DNA from: Bacteroidota bacterium
GTDB lineage: Bacteria; Bacteroidota; Bacteroidia; AKYH767-A; OLB10
Direction: 5' to 3'
DNA length: 64,000 bases
Assembly (NCBI GenBank): GCA_016721435.1
Contig: JADKIC010000025.1
Coordinates: 24,557-88,556 of the forward strand
Position 1 is the stretch's first letter. Every line of letters starts with the position of its first letter. Shown here one piece after another: positions 40,646 to 50,115 of the stretch. The notes under the pieces were generated by a model. That model saw only the letters and a program-made list of their open reading frames with translations. It did not search any database and was not told where the DNA came from. The translations under genes and the position numbers were made by a program.

Positions 40646-41314
40646 ATGACCACATCCACCGAAGAAAATTATCTGAAATCCATTTATCATCTGAGTGTCG
40701 GACATCCGAATCCGGTTTTAACTTCAGAGATTGCCGATTCACTCACGACGAGTTCAGCATCGGTCACGGATATGTTAAAGAAGCTTTCCGAGAAAAATCT
40801 GATCGAATATGAGCGTTATAAGGGCGTTCGGATCACCAGAAAAGGCGAACGGGTTGCACTGAGCATTATTCGACGGCACCGCCTCTGGGAAGTTTTTTTG
40901 ACGGATGTTTTAAAATTCAGATGGGATGAGGTGCATGAAATGGCAGAGGAGCTGGAGCATGTCAGTTCTGATGAATTGGTCAGCCGCTTAGATGCATTTT
41001 TGGGTTATCCTAAAGTAGATCCGCACGGAGATCCGATTCCGGATACAAATGGCAAACTATTTCCATCAGGATCCCTAAGTCTTGCAGAAGCTCAAACTGC
41101 GCAAAAGTATCAGGTGAGCGGTGTGAGCGATCATAGTGCAGGATTCCTACAGTTCCTCCAAAAAAAAGGTTTGATGCCCGGTGTCTTGTTTTCTGTGAAG
41201 GAAATAGATGAATTTGATAAGAGCATGTATCTGTTGTTCGAGGATAATTCGGGAACATTCATCAGTCATGAAATTGCAAAAAACATTTTAATGAAATTGT
41301 ATGTCAACTCCTAA
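40646..41314 (+). CDS. mntR: DtxR/MntR-family metal-dependent transcription regulator
   Basis: 222 residues. Winged helix-turn-helix (TTSTEENYLKSIYHLS, SASVTDMLKKLSEKNLIEYERYKGVRIT), the dimerisation/metal domain with HRLWEVFL, HEMAEELEHVSSDELV and GYPKVDPHGDPIP, and a C-terminal FeoA/SH3-like domain. Senses Mn(II) or Fe(II) and represses metal uptake. The gene overlaps the NRAMP transporter by 14 bases, so it probably controls that operon and itself through the palindrome upstream. Choice of Mn over Fe rests on the NRAMP partner. Confidence 0.9.
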   Translation: MTTSTEENYLKSIYHLSVGHPNPVLTSEIADSLTTSSASVTDMLKKLSEKNLIEYERYKGVRITRKGERVALSIIRRHRLWEVFLTDVLKFRWDEVHEMAEELEHVSSDELVSRLDAFLGYPKVDPHGDPIPDTNGKLFPSGSLSLAEAQTAQKYQVSGVSDHSAGFLQFLQKKGLMPGVLFSVKEIDEFDKSMYLLFEDNSGTFISHEIAKNILMKLYVNS

Positions 41315-43208
41315 AGATAACACCTCCCTGTCAGAGGTACATGGTACCGTTTCTGTTGGAAAAGATTTAAGCTGGAAGAGGAAACTACTGGCATTTATTG
41401 GTCCGGCTTATATGGTCAGTGTCGGCTATATGGATCCGGGCAATTGGGCGACAGACATTGCAGGCGGCAGTCAGTTTGGCTATAGTTTGATATGGGTATT
41501 GCTGATGTCGAATTTAATGGCCTTGCTGTTGCAGAGTATGAGTGCACGCCTGGGGATTGTCAGAGGCAGAGATCTGGCACAGGCCTCGCGCGAGATGTTT
41601 CCGGGATTTGTGAATTACTTTTTATATGGTTTAGCAGAGATTGCGATAGCCGCTTGTGATTTAGCGGAAGTGCTCGGGATGGCGATCGGACTCTATCTGC
41701 TCTTTGATCTTCCTTTAATCTGGGGAGTGGTGATATGTGCTTTGGACACCTTCCTGCTATTGTTCCTGCTCAATTATGGTATCCGGAAAATTGAACTTTT
41801 CATCATCAGTCTGGTAGCTATTATCGGGATGGCCTTTGTCGCGCAGATGTTCTTTGCTCAACCTTCGGTATCGGGTATCCTGTCAGGGTTAATACCCTCT
41901 GCCATGAGCGAAACGGCGCTGTATATCGCCATTGGTATCATAGGCGCGACCGTTATGCCGCATAATCTCTATCTGCATTCCGCACTCGTTCAAACACGCA
42001 AAATTGACCGGTCGGAAAAGGAAATCAGAAAAGCCATACGATTCAATATTCTCGACAGCACGATTGCCTTAAATGCAGCTTTCTTTGTCAATGCAGCCAT
42101 CCTCATTTTAGCAGCCAGTACCTTCTTCAAAGCAGGAATGCATGAAGTGACGGACATCATGGATGCACACCGGTTACTGGAGCCCTTACTCGGAACCAAT
42201 CTCGCTCCTACCCTCTTTGCTATTGCATTGATCAGCGCGGGACAAAGCAGTACCATCACCGGTACATTGGCCGGACAAATTGTTATGGAAGGCTACCTCA
42301 ACCTTCGCATTGCTCCGTGGATCAGACGACTCATTACGCGATTCATCGCCATCATACCTGCTGTGCTTACCATTCACATTTACGGAGAACAAGCTACAGG
42401 AGATTTATTAATTTTAAGTCAGGTTATTCTCTCCTTGCAGCTAGGCTTTGCTGTTATTCCCCTGATCCATTTTGTCAGCGATAAAAAACAAATGGGTGTT
42501 TTTGCCATCTCCACCAAGACAAAAATTGCAGGATGGCTTTGCGCAACAATTATCGTCAGTTTAAATGTCAAAATGGTGATCAGCCAACTTCACGACTGGC
42601 TGCAGGGAAGTGATAGTTTTCTTCTTCGCTATCTGGTACTTCCAATTACCATATTCAGTGGATTCATGCTCATCTACATCACCTTCTCCCCATTCATGAA
42701 AGGCCGCAAAGACAGAAAAATAAATGTTCCGCATGGCACGTTCAAGGACATTGAACTTTCCCCACAACAAAAGCCAAAACGCATTGCCATATCACTTGAT
42801 TTTGGAAGTATGGACAGTAAAGCCATCAGTGGAGCGATTGCTCAGGGAGGAAAGGATGCTGATTATATTTTATTGCATGTCACTGAGAGCGCCGGGGCTT
42901 TGTGGCTAGGTAAAGATGTAAGTGATTACGAAAGTCAAAAGGATATTGAAACCATTGAAGCGTACAAAAAATTATTCATGGACAAAGGCTATCAATGCGA
43001 AACACATGTTGGCTATGGAAATCCGCGCAAGGTCATTCCTGAAATCATCAAGGACATTAAGGCTGATTTGCTGGTGATGGGTGCTCATGGACATAAGGCG
43101 ATGATGGATTTCATTCTGGGTTCAACAGTAGATGCAGTGCGTCATAGGATAGATATTCCTGTGCTTGTGATCGGAAACAAAAAAGGGAATCCGGGAGAAC
43201 CTGAGTAA
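41301..43208 (+). CDS. mntH: NRAMP-family Mn2+/Fe2+ transporter fused to a universal stress protein domain
   Basis: 635 residues. The N-terminal NRAMP part (about 30-460) contains the metal-site motif YMDPGNWATD in helix 1 and MPHNLYLHS in helix 6, with about eleven membrane helices. A cytosolic USP domain (about 487-630) follows, with KRIAISLDFG at its start and the nucleotide-binding motif MGAHGHKAMMDFILGSTVDAV (G-x2-G-x9-GS). Coupled to the regulator by a 14-base overlap. The USP tail could sense ATP or another nucleotide and gate uptake; that is inference. No frameshifts. Confidence 0.92.
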   Translation: MSTPKDNTSLSEVHGTVSVGKDLSWKRKLLAFIGPAYMVSVGYMDPGNWATDIAGGSQFGYSLIWVLLMSNLMALLLQSMSARLGIVRGRDLAQASREMFPGFVNYFLYGLAEIAIAACDLAEVLGMAIGLYLLFDLPLIWGVVICALDTFLLLFLLNYGIRKIELFIISLVAIIGMAFVAQMFFAQPSVSGILSGLIPSAMSETALYIAIGIIGATVMPHNLYLHSALVQTRKIDRSEKEIRKAIRFNILDSTIALNAAFFVNAAILILAASTFFKAGMHEVTDIMDAHRLLEPLLGTNLAPTLFAIALISAGQSSTITGTLAGQIVMEGYLNLRIAPWIRRLITRFIAIIPAVLTIHIYGEQATGDLLILSQVILSLQLGFAVIPLIHFVSDKKQMGVFAISTKTKIAGWLCATIIVSLNVKMVISQLHDWLQGSDSFLLRYLVLPITIFSGFMLIYITFSPFMKGRKDRKINVPHGTFKDIELSPQQKPKRIAISLDFGSMDSKAISGAIAQGGKDADYILLHVTESAGALWLGKDVSDYESQKDIETIEAYKKLFMDKGYQCETHVGYGNPRKVIPEIIKDIKADLLVMGAHGHKAMMDFILGSTVDAVRHRIDIPVLVIGNKKGNPGEPE

Positions 43209-43315
43209 TAGCTAAACCAATATCTGCAGGTACAATTCACAAAGGAAAACATGTTGGTTCCCAAGATGTAAGCGGACACATCTATGTTATAAAAATTTAT
43301 TGACTTCCATTTCCT

Positions 43316-43323
43316 TACTTTTG
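43316..43323 (+). promoter_or_regulatory. -7 element TACTTTTG for smpB
   Basis: Perfect TAnnTTTG ending 5 bases before the smpB ATG, pointing to a leaderless transcript. Confidence 0.55.
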
Positions 43324-43328
43324 CAGAA

Positions 43329-43790
43329 ATGGCCAGTAAAGAAGCGACGGTAAATATCATCAACAGAAAGGCAAGTTTCAATTACTTCATCAGTGATACC
43401 TGGGAGGCGGGCATTGTATTGACCGGTACTGAGATCAAGGCGGTGAGAGAAGGGAAAGCGAATCTGACGGATGCTTACTGTATTTTTAAGAACGATGATT
43501 TATGGATAAAAAATCTGCATATCAGTGCTTATGATAACGGCGGCTACAGTAATCACCCACCCCGTCGTGAACGCAAATTACTCTTGCACCGGTATCAGCT
43601 ACGACGTCTGATGTCGAAGTTAAAAGAGAAGGGTGTTACCTTAATTCCTGTTCGACTTTATACCACTGAACGCGGCTTTGCCAAACTGGAATTGGGATTG
43701 GCGAAAGGGAAGAAAATGTTTGATAAGCGGGATAGCATCAAAGAAGCGGAAGCAAAAAGAGAAGTTGGACGAGCCATGAAACGTTCCTGA
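43329..43790 (+). CDS. smpB: SmpB, tmRNA-binding protein
   Basis: 153 residues, partner of tmRNA in rescue of stalled ribosomes. Conserved start INRKASFNYFISDTWEAGIVLTGTEIKA, IKNLHISAY, RRERKLLLHRYQLRRL and the tail KKMFDKRDSIKEAEAKREVGRAMKRS. Complete. Stands alone under its own promoter; porQ is convergent. Confidence 0.95.
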   Translation: MASKEATVNIINRKASFNYFISDTWEAGIVLTGTEIKAVREGKANLTDAYCIFKNDDLWIKNLHISAYDNGGYSNHPPRRERKLLLHRYQLRRLMSKLKEKGVTLIPVRLYTTERGFAKLELGLAKGKKMFDKRDSIKEAEAKREVGRAMKRS

Positions 43791-43811
43791 TTTCGGCAGC
43801 AAATCAACTCC

Positions 43812-44862
43812 CTACTTCTTCGCGGCGAAATTTTGATATTGGTTGTAATCGTAAAATGATTGCTACCAGCAGGATTAAAAACACTATAAGCATAGGAAAA
43901 CTGAAAACGATTCACACGGAATCCCAGTCCAAAACTCATCGCTCATCCCTTTTTTCTCCAGAAATCCCAACTCATTTCTTCTCAAAAAATTATAACCTAC
44001 GCGCAAATTAAAATTCTTAGAAAACAAAATTTCCGCATTTAAAATCAGGTGACGCACCAGTTTATCTCTGAACGTAATTTTCTCTGCACGACTTTCACCT
44101 GTAAGTGGATCGATGCCGGTTTGAGAAGGATCGGTATAGGTCAGATCAAATTTCTGAAGTTGCTGAGCGATCAACGAAAAGCGGAAAGGGGCTTTGGAAG
44201 TTGTTTGGCAATTCCTGCCTGAATTTCAAAGGAAGATCTTTCCTGCTCATTGCCCTCATACGCTTTGGAGTTGCCTTCCTATATTTTTAACAACGAGGGA
44301 CGCGCTCAGAAATTTTTCTTCATTGAACCAGTTCAGGCCCACATCGGCGGCAATGCCATTGGAGTTATTTCTCCGAAGGAGGATAAAATATATTTCAAAT
44401 TCGTTCCCAGCATCAAAGAACTGTCGAGTGCCTTACTCCAGGATAAATTAAAAGCATATTCACCGGCATTAAAGGTTCCCATTTTCTCTGAGGTGGCACT
44501 TGTCTCATCAAAAGTACCATAGCCAACTACTGCAAATTGAAGGCGAAATTTCCGGTCTTATTAAAACTTTTGCCAGCATTACATTGCCGTATCTGATTCC
44601 CGCAATATATCCCACATAACTCAATGAAACCTGCTGATCCATTTCCTGAAGAAAGCAAGGCGGGATTCTGAGAAACGAGTGTGATGTCGTCGCTATGTGT
44701 GGCGATGGCATTCCCACCCAGTGCAGCAATTCGGGCCGGAGCTACAAGGTTAAGAAATTCAAATGTATTATTTCCACCGGATTGCGCAAATGACTCACCA
44801 CCAACAGCGAGACTGGCTACAAGGAGTAGAATTCGTACCGGTTTATTCATACAAGTTTTCAA
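43812..44862 (-). pseudogene. porQ: PorQ, T9SS attachment-complex protein, shattered by multiple indels
   Basis: The pieces spell a PorQ: signal peptide (MNKPVRILLLVASLAVGG, start 44862 or 44850), SGGNNTFEFLNLVAPARIAALGGNAIA, NPALLSS, LSYVGYIAGIRYG, AGEYAFNLSWSKALDSS, FLSASLVVKNIGRQLQS, AQQLQKFDLTYTDPSQTG, and a C-terminal FGLGFRVNRFQFSYAYS. At least seven frame changes lie within 1.05 kb (near 44658, 44570, 44530, 44365, 44252, 44191, 43940 and 43833), far denser than in neighbours. PorQ is an outer-membrane beta-barrel that works with PorU, PorV and PorZ to attach cargo. Either the locus is decaying or local sequence quality is poor. Confidence 0.75.
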
Positions 44863-44894
44863 AACGTCATTTTATGGATTCTATTGCATTCACT

Positions 44895-46166
44895 TTAGTA
44901 AAGTGGGAATTTTTCCATAAAGCCATTTACCTGCTCCTTCATTTTCATCACTACTTTTTCATCCGTATGATGGGTGAGCACTTTATCGATCATCGCAACA
45001 ATTTTTTTTCATGTGTGACTCCTTCATTCCTCTGGACGTCATGGCAGCAGTTCCCAGGCGCATTCCCGAAGTTACAAACGGGCTTTTATCATCAAAGGGA
45101 ACCATGTTTTTATTAATGGTCATATCGGCTCTGACCAATACATTCTCCGCTTCTTTACCTGAAATATTTTATTTCTAAGATCGATCAGCATGAGATGATT
45201 ATCGGTTCCTCCGGAAATAATTTTATAATCTCTCTCCATGAAAGCTTCCGCCATGGCATGGGCATTTTTCACCACCTGTACTGTATACTTAAGGAAATCA
45301 TCACTCAACGCTTCACCGAAGGCCACTGCTTTAGCTGCAATGACATGTTCAAGTGGTCCACCCTGCGTTCCGGGAAAAACGGCACCATCTAAAATTGAAG
45401 ACATCATACGCACTTCTCCTTTTGGCGTTTTTATTCCCATAGGATTCGGAAAATCTTTTCCCAGAAGGATCATTCCACCGCGAGGACCACGCAATGTTTT
45501 ATGCGTCGTTGTTGTGATAATATGACAATGAGGTAACGGGTCATTCAGGATTCCTTTCGCAATTAAGCCCGCAGGATGTGCAATATCCCCCAATAAGAGG
45601 GCACCAATACTATCCGCAATACTTCTGAGGCGTTTATAATCCCAGTCGCGGGAGTAGGCAGAAGCGCCGCATATCATCAACTTCGGTCTCTCCTTTTTAG
45701 CCGTTTTTTCTACTTTATCATAATCAATGGTTCCGGTTTCTTTCTCCACTCCATAAAAACAGGGATTGTACAATTTACCACTGAAATTCACCGGAGAACC
45801 ATGCGTCAGGTGACCGCCATGTGAAAGGTCGAAGCCCATAATCTTATCACCGGGATTCAACACGCCCAGCATCACGGCTGCATTTGCCTGAGCTCCGGAA
45901 TGCGGTTGAACATTGGCCCATGCCGCACCGAAAAGGTCCTTAGCACGATCTATGGCCAGTTGCTCAATTTGATCAACGATTTCACAGCCGCCATAATATC
46001 TTTTGCCGGGCAAACCTTCAGCATATTTATTTGTCAGGCAGGAACCCATGGCCTGCATCACCTGCTTTGTAACAAAATTTTCAGAGGCGATCAATTCGAT
46101 GCCATGACGCTGACGCTTTAATTCCTGATTGATCAACTTAAAGATCACTGTATCTTTTTCCAACAT
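44895..46166 (-). CDS. glyA: GlyA, serine hydroxymethyltransferase (compensating indels near 3' end)
   Basis: PLP enzyme converting serine and THF to glycine and methylene-THF. Shows IELIASENFVTKQVM, YYGGCEIVD, PHSGAQANAA and the PLP-lysine site TTTTHKTLRGPRGG. The frame breaks after LRNKIF because an A is missing near 45169; read with the extra A it continues NISGKEAENVLVRADMTI. A run of eight A's at 45002-45009 (seven needed) restores the frame to a stop at 44895. Total 423 residues, normal for the family. Confidence 0.92.
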
Positions 46167-46195
46167 ATATTTTTATAATCCAACTATTAAATAAT

Positions 46196-47191
46196 TTAAC
46201 TAAAATCTATCTCTGTGCTATCGCCAATATTCAGACTTTGACTCAGCCCCTTCAAGAAGGCATCACTCCCCACAATACTTTGGTGAAGAATGGCGGTTTC
46301 CAGATGCGCATAGGCCCCTATAATTGAATTCGTAATGATGGAGTGACGAATAATGGTATGCTCTCCGATAGAAACATTGGGACCAATAATAGAATCACTG
46401 ATATCACATTGTTCTGCGATGGAAACAGGATGAATAATGATGGTATTATGGTAATTAAACTTCTTTTGTAAAGCATGTGCTTCCCGATTTAGTAAAACTG
46501 CATTTGTCTCCAGCAGGTTGGATTTACTGCCACAATCGAACCAGCTTCCCACTTTAAACGTCCCCACCTTTTCACCATCACTAATCATCTTCTGAATACC
46601 ATAGGTAAGATGGAATTCCCCATGTTGACGGATATTATTCTTGATAATATGATCAAGCGCTTCCATCAGTTTCCCGGCTTTGTTGAAGCGATAAATACCC
46701 ACCAGGGCCTGATTAGACTTAGGTATGACCGGTTTTTCATCCAGTCGTGTAATAAATCCCTCTTTATCAATTTCCACTACGCCAAATTGTCTGGGATCAT
46801 CCACTTTCTGTACACCCAAAGCAGAGTGCGGCATTTTCACCAGTTCCCCCAAATCAAAATCAATAATCGTATCTCCCAAAACGATCAGCAAATCCTCATC
46901 AGGAGATACCAATTCTCTGGCGAGCCAGACGGCATGACCGGTACCTTCACGCGGTTCCTGCACCACAAAAGAGGCTTTCAACTTAGGATACTTTGATTTA
47001 ATATAATCCTCAATTTTATCACCCAGATAACCGATGATAAAAATAAACTCATTAAACCCTCCAGAAATTAAATAATCAACGATATGGGATAAAATAGGTT
47101 TTCCGGCAACAGGAACCAGCGCTTTTGGCTGCGTATGTGTATGCGGCCGAAGCTTAGAACCTATTCCGGCAACCGGTATAATAATTTTCAT
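46196..47191 (-). CDS. Sugar-phosphate nucleotidyltransferase (glucose-1-phosphate thymidylyl/uridylyltransferase-like)
   Basis: 331 residues. N-terminal nucleotidyltransferase domain with VAGIGSKLRPHTHTQPKALVP, EPREGTGHAVWLA, VLGDTIIDFD and FDCGSKSNLLETN, then a left-handed beta-helix of hexapeptide repeats (SIIGPNVSIGEHTIIRHSIITNSIIG). Makes NDP-sugars for surface glycans. Which sugar and nucleotide are used cannot be read. Adjacent to glyA with 29 bases between, and under its own perfect -7 element. Confidence 0.87.
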   Translation of the reverse strand: MKIIIPVAGIGSKLRPHTHTQPKALVPVAGKPILSHIVDYLISGGFNEFIFIIGYLGDKIEDYIKSKYPKLKASFVVQEPREGTGHAVWLARELVSPDEDLLIVLGDTIIDFDLGELVKMPHSALGVQKVDDPRQFGVVEIDKEGFITRLDEKPVIPKSNQALVGIYRFNKAGKLMEALDHIIKNNIRQHGEFHLTYGIQKMISDGEKVGTFKVGSWFDCGSKSNLLETNAVLLNREAHALQKKFNYHNTIIIHPVSIAEQCDISDSIIGPNVSIGEHTIIRHSIITNSIIGAYAHLETAILHQSIVGSDAFLKGLSQSLNIGDSTEIDFS

Positions 47192-47198
47192 GCAGGGC

Positions 47199-47206
47199 CA
47201 AAGTTA
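47199..47206 (-). promoter_or_regulatory. -7 element TAACTTTG for the nucleotidyltransferase gene
   Basis: Perfect TAnnTTTG on the minus strand, 7 bases before the ATG at 47191. Confidence 0.55.
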
Positions 47207-47314
47207 ATTCATTTCAACAAATTACCTGCGTAACTGCTACAGGAATGACTGTGGTGAAAAAACCATACCCTTCCCTAATTGTTCTCTCCCTGATATTATT
47301 TACATTCGCCACGC

Positions 47315-47905
47315 ATGAAATTTCTGATAAGGACCGGAAGCATAACCCTCTTCATCGCCGGGATCATTCTCTTCAATTATTACTACATGAAGCAGTTCGG
47401 AGAAAAGCGAATGGTGAGCCGATCAAAATTTGAAGAAATAAATCATGTACTTATACCGGGAGCCGGAAGAGGTTATCTGGAAGGCTTACCCAACCTGAAC
47501 TTTAAAGGACGCATTGATACCGCGGCAGCAATATGGCATCATTACAATCACAGCAAGCTGATAATCAGCGGCTATGAAGATTATCACCTGATGCATGAAG
47601 TAAAGGAAATGATGGCAGCATTACATGATCTTGGCGTGCCGGATACAGCATGTTACCCCGAAGACAAAAGTGAAGACACTTTTCAAACACTCGAAAACTA
47701 CAAGAAAGTATATGGTACAACTCCGGTTATCGTTCTGTCACAAAAAGAACATCTGGAACGCACCTTATGGCTTGCCGACCGGTTAGGAATTGAGGCATGG
47801 GGATATGTGGTAAACGGATATCAGGAAAAAGAAATTGCGGGAATCCATCTCCGTGAATTCGGGGCACGTGTGAAAGCCAGGATAGATATTTTCCTGATGG
47901 ATTAA
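47315..47905 (+). CDS. SanA/YdcF-type DUF218 membrane protein
   Basis: 196 residues with one N-terminal membrane helix (about 4-24) and a periplasmic DUF218 domain (HVLIPGAGR, IDTAAAIWHHYNHSKLIISGYEDYH, EDKSEDTFQTLENYKKVYG, VLSQKEHLERTLWLAD). E. coli SanA of this group affects envelope permeability and vancomycin exclusion. Here a role in wall or outer-membrane upkeep is inferred. It is followed 10 bases later by the flavin oxidoreductase gene. Confidence 0.85.
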   Translation: MKFLIRTGSITLFIAGIILFNYYYMKQFGEKRMVSRSKFEEINHVLIPGAGRGYLEGLPNLNFKGRIDTAAAIWHHYNHSKLIISGYEDYHLMHEVKEMMAALHDLGVPDTACYPEDKSEDTFQTLENYKKVYGTTPVIVLSQKEHLERTLWLADRLGIEAWGYVVNGYQEKEIAGIHLREFGARVKARIDIFLMD

Positions 47906-47915
47906 AAGAGATAAC

Positions 47916-48875
47916 ATGATGAACAATAGGATAACAAAATTATTTGATATAAAATATCCCATCATTCAGGCCGGTATGATCTGGTGCAGCGGTTGGCGGC
48001 TAGCCGGTGCTGTTAGTAATGCAGGTGGTCTGGGATTGATTGGAGCAGGATCCATGTATCCGGATGTATTGCGGGAGCATATTCGCAAATGCAAGCAAGC
48101 CACCACCCGACCATTTGGTGTCAACCTGCCCTTGCTTTATCCCGACATTCAGGAACACATTAAAATTATCATCGAAGAGGGTGTTAAAATTGTATTTACT
48201 TCTGCAGGAAATCCGGCCACGTGGACTTCCATCCTAAAAGAAAATGGAATGACGGTAGTACACGTCATAGCCAACACCAAATTTGCATTAAAAGCTACTG
48301 CCGCCGGAGTTGACGCTATTGTAGCAGAAGGATTCGAAGCCGGTGGACATAACGGTAGAGAGGAGACCACCACCATGTGTTTAATACCTCTTATTCGCGA
48401 GACAGTGGAAATCCCGTTGATTGCTGCAGGAGGCATTGGCAACGGAAAAGGAATGCTCGCGGCTATGGCTTTAGGAGCAGAAGGCGTTCAAATCGGTTCA
48501 CGGTTTGTAGCTACACCGGAATCATCGGCGCATGATAACTTCAAAAATGTTGTTATCAACACAAAAGAAGGAGAAACACAACTTACCTTAAAGCAACTCA
48601 CACCTGTTCGATTAATAAAAAATAAATTCTACCATGATGTAGAGGCTGCAGAAAAAAGATGCGCCTCTCCGGAAGAAATGAAGGAGATTTTGGGAAGAGC
48701 GCGCGCAAAAAAGGGTATGTTTGAAGGCGATCTGGAAGAGGGAGAACTGGAGATAGGACAGATCTCTTCTTCGTTTAAAAGCATTCAACCGGCGGGAGAA
48801 GTGGTAGAGGAAATATGGAACGATTTCCTGAGAGAGAGAGAACGCATTTGCACTATGGATTTAACAACAAAATAA
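47916..48875 (+). CDS. NAD(P)H-dependent flavin oxidoreductase / nitronate monooxygenase family
   Basis: 319 residues, FMN-binding TIM barrel: PIIQAGMIWCSGWRLAGAVSNAGGLGLIG at the N-terminus, VEGFEAGGHNGRE (FMN/catalytic His region) and AAGGIGNGKGMLAAMALGAEGVQIGSRF (phosphate binding). Oxidises nitronates or reduces enoyl substrates such as 2-nitropropane or enoyl-ACP; the substrate cannot be told apart. Middle gene of a tight four-gene run that includes the two peptidases. Confidence 0.88.
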   Translation: MMNNRITKLFDIKYPIIQAGMIWCSGWRLAGAVSNAGGLGLIGAGSMYPDVLREHIRKCKQATTRPFGVNLPLLYPDIQEHIKIIIEEGVKIVFTSAGNPATWTSILKENGMTVVHVIANTKFALKATAAGVDAIVAEGFEAGGHNGREETTTMCLIPLIRETVEIPLIAAGGIGNGKGMLAAMALGAEGVQIGSRFVATPESSAHDNFKNVVINTKEGETQLTLKQLTPVRLIKNKFYHDVEAAEKRCASPEEMKEILGRARAKKGMFEGDLEEGELEIGQISSSFKSIQPAGEVVEEIWNDFLRERERICTMDLTTK

Positions 48876-48878
48876 ACA

Positions 48879-50114
48879 ATGATACCTTTCGAAAAATTTA
48901 AACTCGACAACGGATTAACAGTAATCGTGCATGATGACTACACCACGCCTCTTGTAGCGATGAACATTCTTTACAAGGTCGGGGCTCGTGATGAACAACC
49001 AGACAAAACCGGCTTCGCTCATTTGTTTGAGCATCTGATGTTCGGAGGTTCCGTTAATATTGAAGATTTTGACGAGCCCCTTCAAAAAGCCGGAGGAGAG
49101 AACAATGCTTTTACCAACAACGACATCACCAATTACTACCTCACCATCCCCGCACAAAATCTTGAAACCGGATTCTGGCTGGAAAGTGACCGTATGTTAA
49201 GTCTGGCTTTTACAGAGAAGAGTCTGGAAGTACAGCGTTCCGTGGTAGTAGAAGAATTCAAACAACGCTACCTCAACCAACCGTACGGTGATGTCTGGTT
49301 GCAGCTGCGTCCTCTTGCTTACAAAGTTCATCCCTATCAATGGGCGACCATCGGAAAAGAAATTTCCCATATCGAAGAAGCAACCTTAGAAGATGTAAAA
49401 TCCTTTTTCAAAAAATGGTACGCACCGAATAATGCCATACTCAGCATTGCCGGAAATTGCGATTTAAATCGTGCGAAAGCACTTTGTGAAAAATGGTTTG
49501 CGCCCATTCCTGCACAACAAATTCCGGAGCGGAAATTAGCCGTTGAGCCGGAGCAGCAAGAAAAAAGAATTCTCGAGTTAAAGAGAGAGGTGCCGAATTC
49601 AAGAATTTACATGGCCTGGCATTGCTGTTCGAGATATGACAAGGAATTTTATGCTACTGATCTGTTGTCTGATATACTTTCCAGAGGGAAATCATCGAGA
49701 TTGTATCAGCAGTTGGTAAAACAAAACAACTACTTTACGGATATCAACGCATTCATGACCGGAGAACTTGATAATAGTTTATTGGTTATCGAAGGGAAAC
49801 TCGTGAACAGTACCGACATGGATCAGGCAGAAAAAGTAATTCTGGAGGTCGTTGAAAGTGTGAAGCAAGGGATCGAAGATCGGGAGTTACAAAAAGTACA
49901 ACACAAGGCAGAAGCCACCATTGAATTCAGTGAAATGGGCATTGAGAATAAGGCATTGAATCTGGCTTACTATGAATTATTAGGAGATGCTCAGGAGTGC
50001 AACCGACAGGCAGAAAGGTACAATGCGGTCACTGCACAGGACATTATTGATATTGCTAATAAGATTCTCACCCAAAACAATTGTTCCATATTACGCTACC
50101 AATCTTCCAATTAA
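48879..50114 (+). CDS. M16 family zinc peptidase, active subunit
   Basis: 411 residues; pitrilysin/processing-peptidase-like. The inverted zinc motif HLFEH (FAHLFEHLMFGG) lies near residue 50, with the second-ligand Glu further on (SLEVQRSVVVEEFKQRY). Followed after one base by a second M16 protein without the zinc motif. Such pairs form active/inactive heterodimers in bacteria. No signal peptide, so it may act in the cytosol. Confidence 0.92.
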   Translation: MIPFEKFKLDNGLTVIVHDDYTTPLVAMNILYKVGARDEQPDKTGFAHLFEHLMFGGSVNIEDFDEPLQKAGGENNAFTNNDITNYYLTIPAQNLETGFWLESDRMLSLAFTEKSLEVQRSVVVEEFKQRYLNQPYGDVWLQLRPLAYKVHPYQWATIGKEISHIEEATLEDVKSFFKKWYAPNNAILSIAGNCDLNRAKALCEKWFAPIPAQQIPERKLAVEPEQQEKRILELKREVPNSRIYMAWHCCSRYDKEFYATDLLSDILSRGKSSRLYQQLVKQNNYFTDINAFMTGELDNSLLVIEGKLVNSTDMDQAEKVILEVVESVKQGIEDRELQKVQHKAEATIEFSEMGIENKALNLAYYELLGDAQECNRQAERYNAVTAQDIIDIANKILTQNNCSILRYQSSN

Positions 50115-50115
50115 A

